Origin: Pomacea canaliculata
Taxonomy: Eukaryota > Mollusca > Gastropoda > Architaenioglossa > Ampullariidae
Direction: 5' to 3'
Length of the DNA stretch: 64,000 nucleotides
Assembly (NCBI RefSeq): GCF_003073045.1
Contig: NC_037591.1
Location: forward strand, 26,197,319-26,261,318
Below the pieces are notes generated by a model. The model was not told the DNA's origin. It made no database searches and saw nothing but the letters and a program-made list of their open reading frames with translations. This document shows, piece by piece, positions 61,001 to 64,000 of the stretch; the first letter of the stretch is position 1; every line of letters begins with the position of its first letter. The position numbers and the translations under genes were made by a program.

Positions 61001-63358
61001 TGCAAAAGGTTAGAGTTTTCGTGTAGTTCTTGAACGGGATGAGGGACAGGAACAACGAGAAAGGTGGATGGGGAGTGTCGACAAATCAACAACACGTGGA
61101 TAAGATGGTTTTTTTTTTTTTTCTTTTTTACTGATGTTGGAGATAAAGCTGTGTGGTGAATTCCGACACAGAGAATGTATTACAATTTTCAAAGCGGAGA
61201 ACTTGAAGTGTGAAAAAGTCATGCCAATTGGTGGAACAGTAAAATATTTTTACCAAACAGGGTTAAACCCAGCAAGGGGGCAATAAAAGCGAGTTTTATT
61301 GTGGCATTTAATATTGCAAAAGAGAAAAGAGCGTTCGCTGTCGCCGAGCTCCTCAAGAAATGCGTGCTTAATGTGGTCGAAATAGTGTCCAGAGAACAAA
61401 ATGTTCACGAATATCAGCTTATCTAGGAGAATAACGACGTGGCGAATAGAGGACATGGAACACGATTTGCTGGAACAGTTGTTGCATCAAGTGTGAGAAA
61501 TCTGACTCGTGCTGGATGATAGTACAGATGTATCTAATTCTCCACAACTGGTTACTTGATCCGTGACTTTGGCATAACCCAGGAATTGCTTTCGATAGAA
61601 TCAAGAAAAGATACTACAGAAAATTGCAAAGAAGTTAAAAATAGTCAGATCCGTTTACTGTTGAAAAAGAATGTGCGCTTGATAGTCTGCAACTTGAGCT
61701 GATGGATTATCAGGGCGTTCTTCAAGTCCCTAAGTAAAGACACCTTTCGGAACTTAACAAAAGGCTCGTGAGCTATTCAGGCAGATTTGTCACTCACATT
61801 ATATTTATAACACCATTATGAATGCATTTTTTCATGGCTTTTTTAACGAGATATAAGGCATACATACGTGTAGTCACAGCTTGAGTTTTTTTTTTTTCTG
61901 TTACCGGTTCGCCTCATAGTTTAGAATTTTTAGACCTGCCCTGTATTCTAATGGAAAGATGTTAAGTTGCGTGTTTAGAAAAAACACGTGCAAGGGGTTC
62001 ATGCTGTACGAACTTTCAGCTGGACCAGTCACCCAGCTCACGTGATCCAACCGCCTCGAGGATCCGTTTTTGTTTGCACATGCACTATTGAATCCCAAAG
62101 ATTAAAGAGATCGAAGGAGGTGGACAACAATCCTCACATAAATACCCATTACAATCACAGAACAGTCCAAGTATAATATTTCTATAGAAAACTGTTCTAT
62201 CATCATACCTTCACGAAAGATTTTTAGTAGGAAGATGTTGATTTGGGTAGGTCTAGTCTTACATTTTTTAAAATGTGAGCTTTAACTGAAAATTAACTTT
62301 GAATATTCACAATAACCAACCCAAACGCAGACACTTATTGTACGTAAAAGCGAAAAAAAAAAATCTCATCCTGTTTTTTTTCACGATTAAGCCTTCGCTC
62401 ATGTGTGCAAGCTGTCGCATCTAGTGCACCCAATCGGACAGACAGATGGACAAATGCAAGAAGGAAATTTCATTATCTAAAACAAAATGTTTGGCAGTTT
62501 AGCAAAAACAATCACTTATAATCTATTACATTTTTTCATAGTCGTTGAGACATTATTTTATTTGTTTTGGCTTCAGTTATTACTTTAACCAAGATAAGTT
62601 TAGTGGATGAAGGAACAGAAGGTGAAGCACTACTAACATGTCACAAAAAATACAACAAGGTCACATATAGATTTGAGTATTTGCTTTTATACTATTGTAT
62701 TAGTGTATGTATATATATTAGTGTCGGCATTTTTACTTCTTGTTAGCTTTTTATAACATATGCTACCTGTAAATGATTCAATAGTTGCATGGTTCTCAGT
62801 CTCCTCCAGATAACTAACCCACACGTATATGTCTTGCAATAATACAACACAAAATGTCTAACCACCAACTACAGTCGGCTGTGCTTTTCCTCCGAGCAAA
62901 GTACGTCACTCTTCTGGTGCTTCGTGCCATTCGCTTTGTCTCAACGCCTACGCAGTATTTTTGTCGATAAGTCGATTTATTTGCTTAATTTAAATTTCTT
63001 TTGTCAACGAGGATTTACTCAGTTCCTCCTGTTCGTGCGTAGGTGGTACATAAGGCATCCACAAGAGACCTCCACTTTTTCTGTCTGTCAGCAGTATTTA
63101 GTTTTGTCAACTGTTTGTACAAATTCCCACCTGCGGGGAACGCCCGTTTGAAAACACCTGTAACCAGCTTTCAGTCGCACGTCTGTCTGGCTGTGACTGA
63201 GCTAACACTAGTCTATTGATTGCAAGGCGCATGCAAGCAGACTCAACTTGCATCGTGCTTATTCTTCGTCGTCAGGTAAAGAAACCTGCAGCTGATCACG
63301 TGACAGGACTGATCAATGGCGCGGCCTGTACAGCGACTGTCTGTCTCATTTCGAAATT
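58061..63358. other. no gene recognised
   Basis: Over 5 kb of AT-rich DNA with only short unrecognised frames. A T-run at 61108-61123 and a TA-rich stretch near 62700 are the only simple repeats. I see no family match, RNA gene or intact mobile element. Confidence 0.4.
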
Positions 63359-64000
63359 CTATTCCTTTCTAATGGGCTTCTGACTCAGTTCACGAGATCC
63401 AGACTTCGACAGTGTTGTCGGTGCATGACTTATATGACCTATATGCCCTATGTTGATGAAGTTCCAAAGCAAGTGGCAAGTCGAAGCATCTCCAATGTTC
63501 ATAGGTGGGCATCTGTCTTTTAAGGCCGTTCTTAACAGGACAAAATGCTGAAGCGTCAAACTCCGATGTTCCACAAAGTTCCATTGTATTTGGACGGTGG
63601 AAGTCTTGCTATACTTCTGCCTTTTATACCTTGATATCATATATGTGCTCTTATGTGTCACTTTTATGTAAAGGTAGAAGTTTTCTGGTCTGCGACGACA
63701 GATACAAGAAGGTAAGGTACGCTTGAAGAACTGCAGGCGATTTGGTGACCTGTGCATGGTATTGAACTCATTGTCACATTGCAGTTCACGTACCTGACAC
63801 AAAGGAAGCCGGTCGTAAATAATTTCTTGAATTGTTAATGGCTTGTCGAGATAGTTCCTGCACAAAGCTTTCGTGGATTGGAGAGTCGATTCAGTGCCTT
63901 CGATACTTTTCAGTTCAAACGTTCTCTTTTCTATCACACACACACACCCAGAGCCCGATAGTGTCAAAAACAACTGGAATGTGGAATTTGCCACCTTTCT
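63359..64000 (-). CDS. open reading frame at the right edge, product unknown
   Basis: The longest open frame in the window (at least 211 codons) runs off the right end on the minus strand, so its start is not seen. Upstream residues such as GTESTLQSTKALCRNYLDKP then LTIQEIIYDRLPLCQ look protein-like. A candidate donor, CAGGTACGTG, lies at about 63786-63795. If used, the true exon would be only the part beyond about 63793. The downstream half (His-, Ser-rich) looks less like protein. I do not recognise a family. It could equally be a chance frame. Confidence 0.28.
   Translation of the reverse strand, partial: RKVANSTFQLFLTLSGSGCVCVIEKRTFELKSIEGTESTLQSTKALCRNYLDKPLTIQEIIYDRLPLCQVRELQCDNEFNTMHRSPNRLQFFKRTLPSCICRRRPENFYLYIKVTHKSTYMISRYKRQKYSKTSTVQIQWNFVEHRSLTLQHFVLLRTALKDRCPPMNIGDASTCHLLWNFINIGHIGHISHAPTTLSKSGSRELSQKPIRKE

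Overview
The window reads as nuclear DNA of an animal, most likely a mollusc and perhaps a gastropod. That placement is inference. It rests on small exons with GT/AG borders, many tRNA-derived SINEs, CR1/L2-like LINEs (one encoding a 2A-like peptide), hAT-type MITEs, Gypsy relics and abundant CA/CT microsatellites. There is no bacterial-style gene packing, and most open reading frames are chance frames.

The only well-supported protein genes are four minus-strand paralogues, called A, B, C and D here. Each has five coding exons and encodes a short type II membrane protein of about 340 residues. The lumenal domain resembles the HtrL/YibB family (glycosyltransferase-like; E. coli YibB lies by the LPS-core genes). 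Spans are A 8521-14997, B 20094-24088, C 32705-37705 and D 44940-49397. Only C reads cleanly from ATG to stop (343 codons). A has two 1-base frameshifts, B has lost its start codon and is frameshifted near its C terminus, and D has one frameshift.

The A-B-C array looks shaped by unequal crossing-over. The 3' half of B and its 3' flank match C, while the 5' half of B and its 5' flank match A; the switch lies near 23.2 kb. The A/B spacer (about 15-20 kb) and the B/C spacer (about 24-33 kb) are therefore paralogous. Because of this, later insertions have an empty partner site: a solo-LTR-like element in A, a MITE in B, and three insertions in the B/C spacer. D is older; its exons align well but its introns do not.

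The most striking object is a composite hAT-type insertion (26284-27323). Two related non-autonomous hAT copies flank about 600 bp of unrelated DNA carrying a complete PDZ-domain exon with both splice sites. Only the outer ends share an 8-bp target duplication, CCTGCGCT, and paralogue A keeps the unoccupied site. This is direct sequence evidence of transposon-mediated exon capture.

Region by region: 1-8 kb holds no recognised gene, only SINE/MITE pieces and a possible promoter near 4 kb. 8.5-38 kb is the A-B-C array with its nested repeats. 38-44 kb is a repeat-rich spacer with MITEs, SINEs and LINE fragments. 44.9-49.4 kb is paralogue D. 49.5-64 kb is largely unannotatable, apart from SINE/LINE fragments (including the 2A-bearing LINE at 55 kb) and one open frame running off the right edge.
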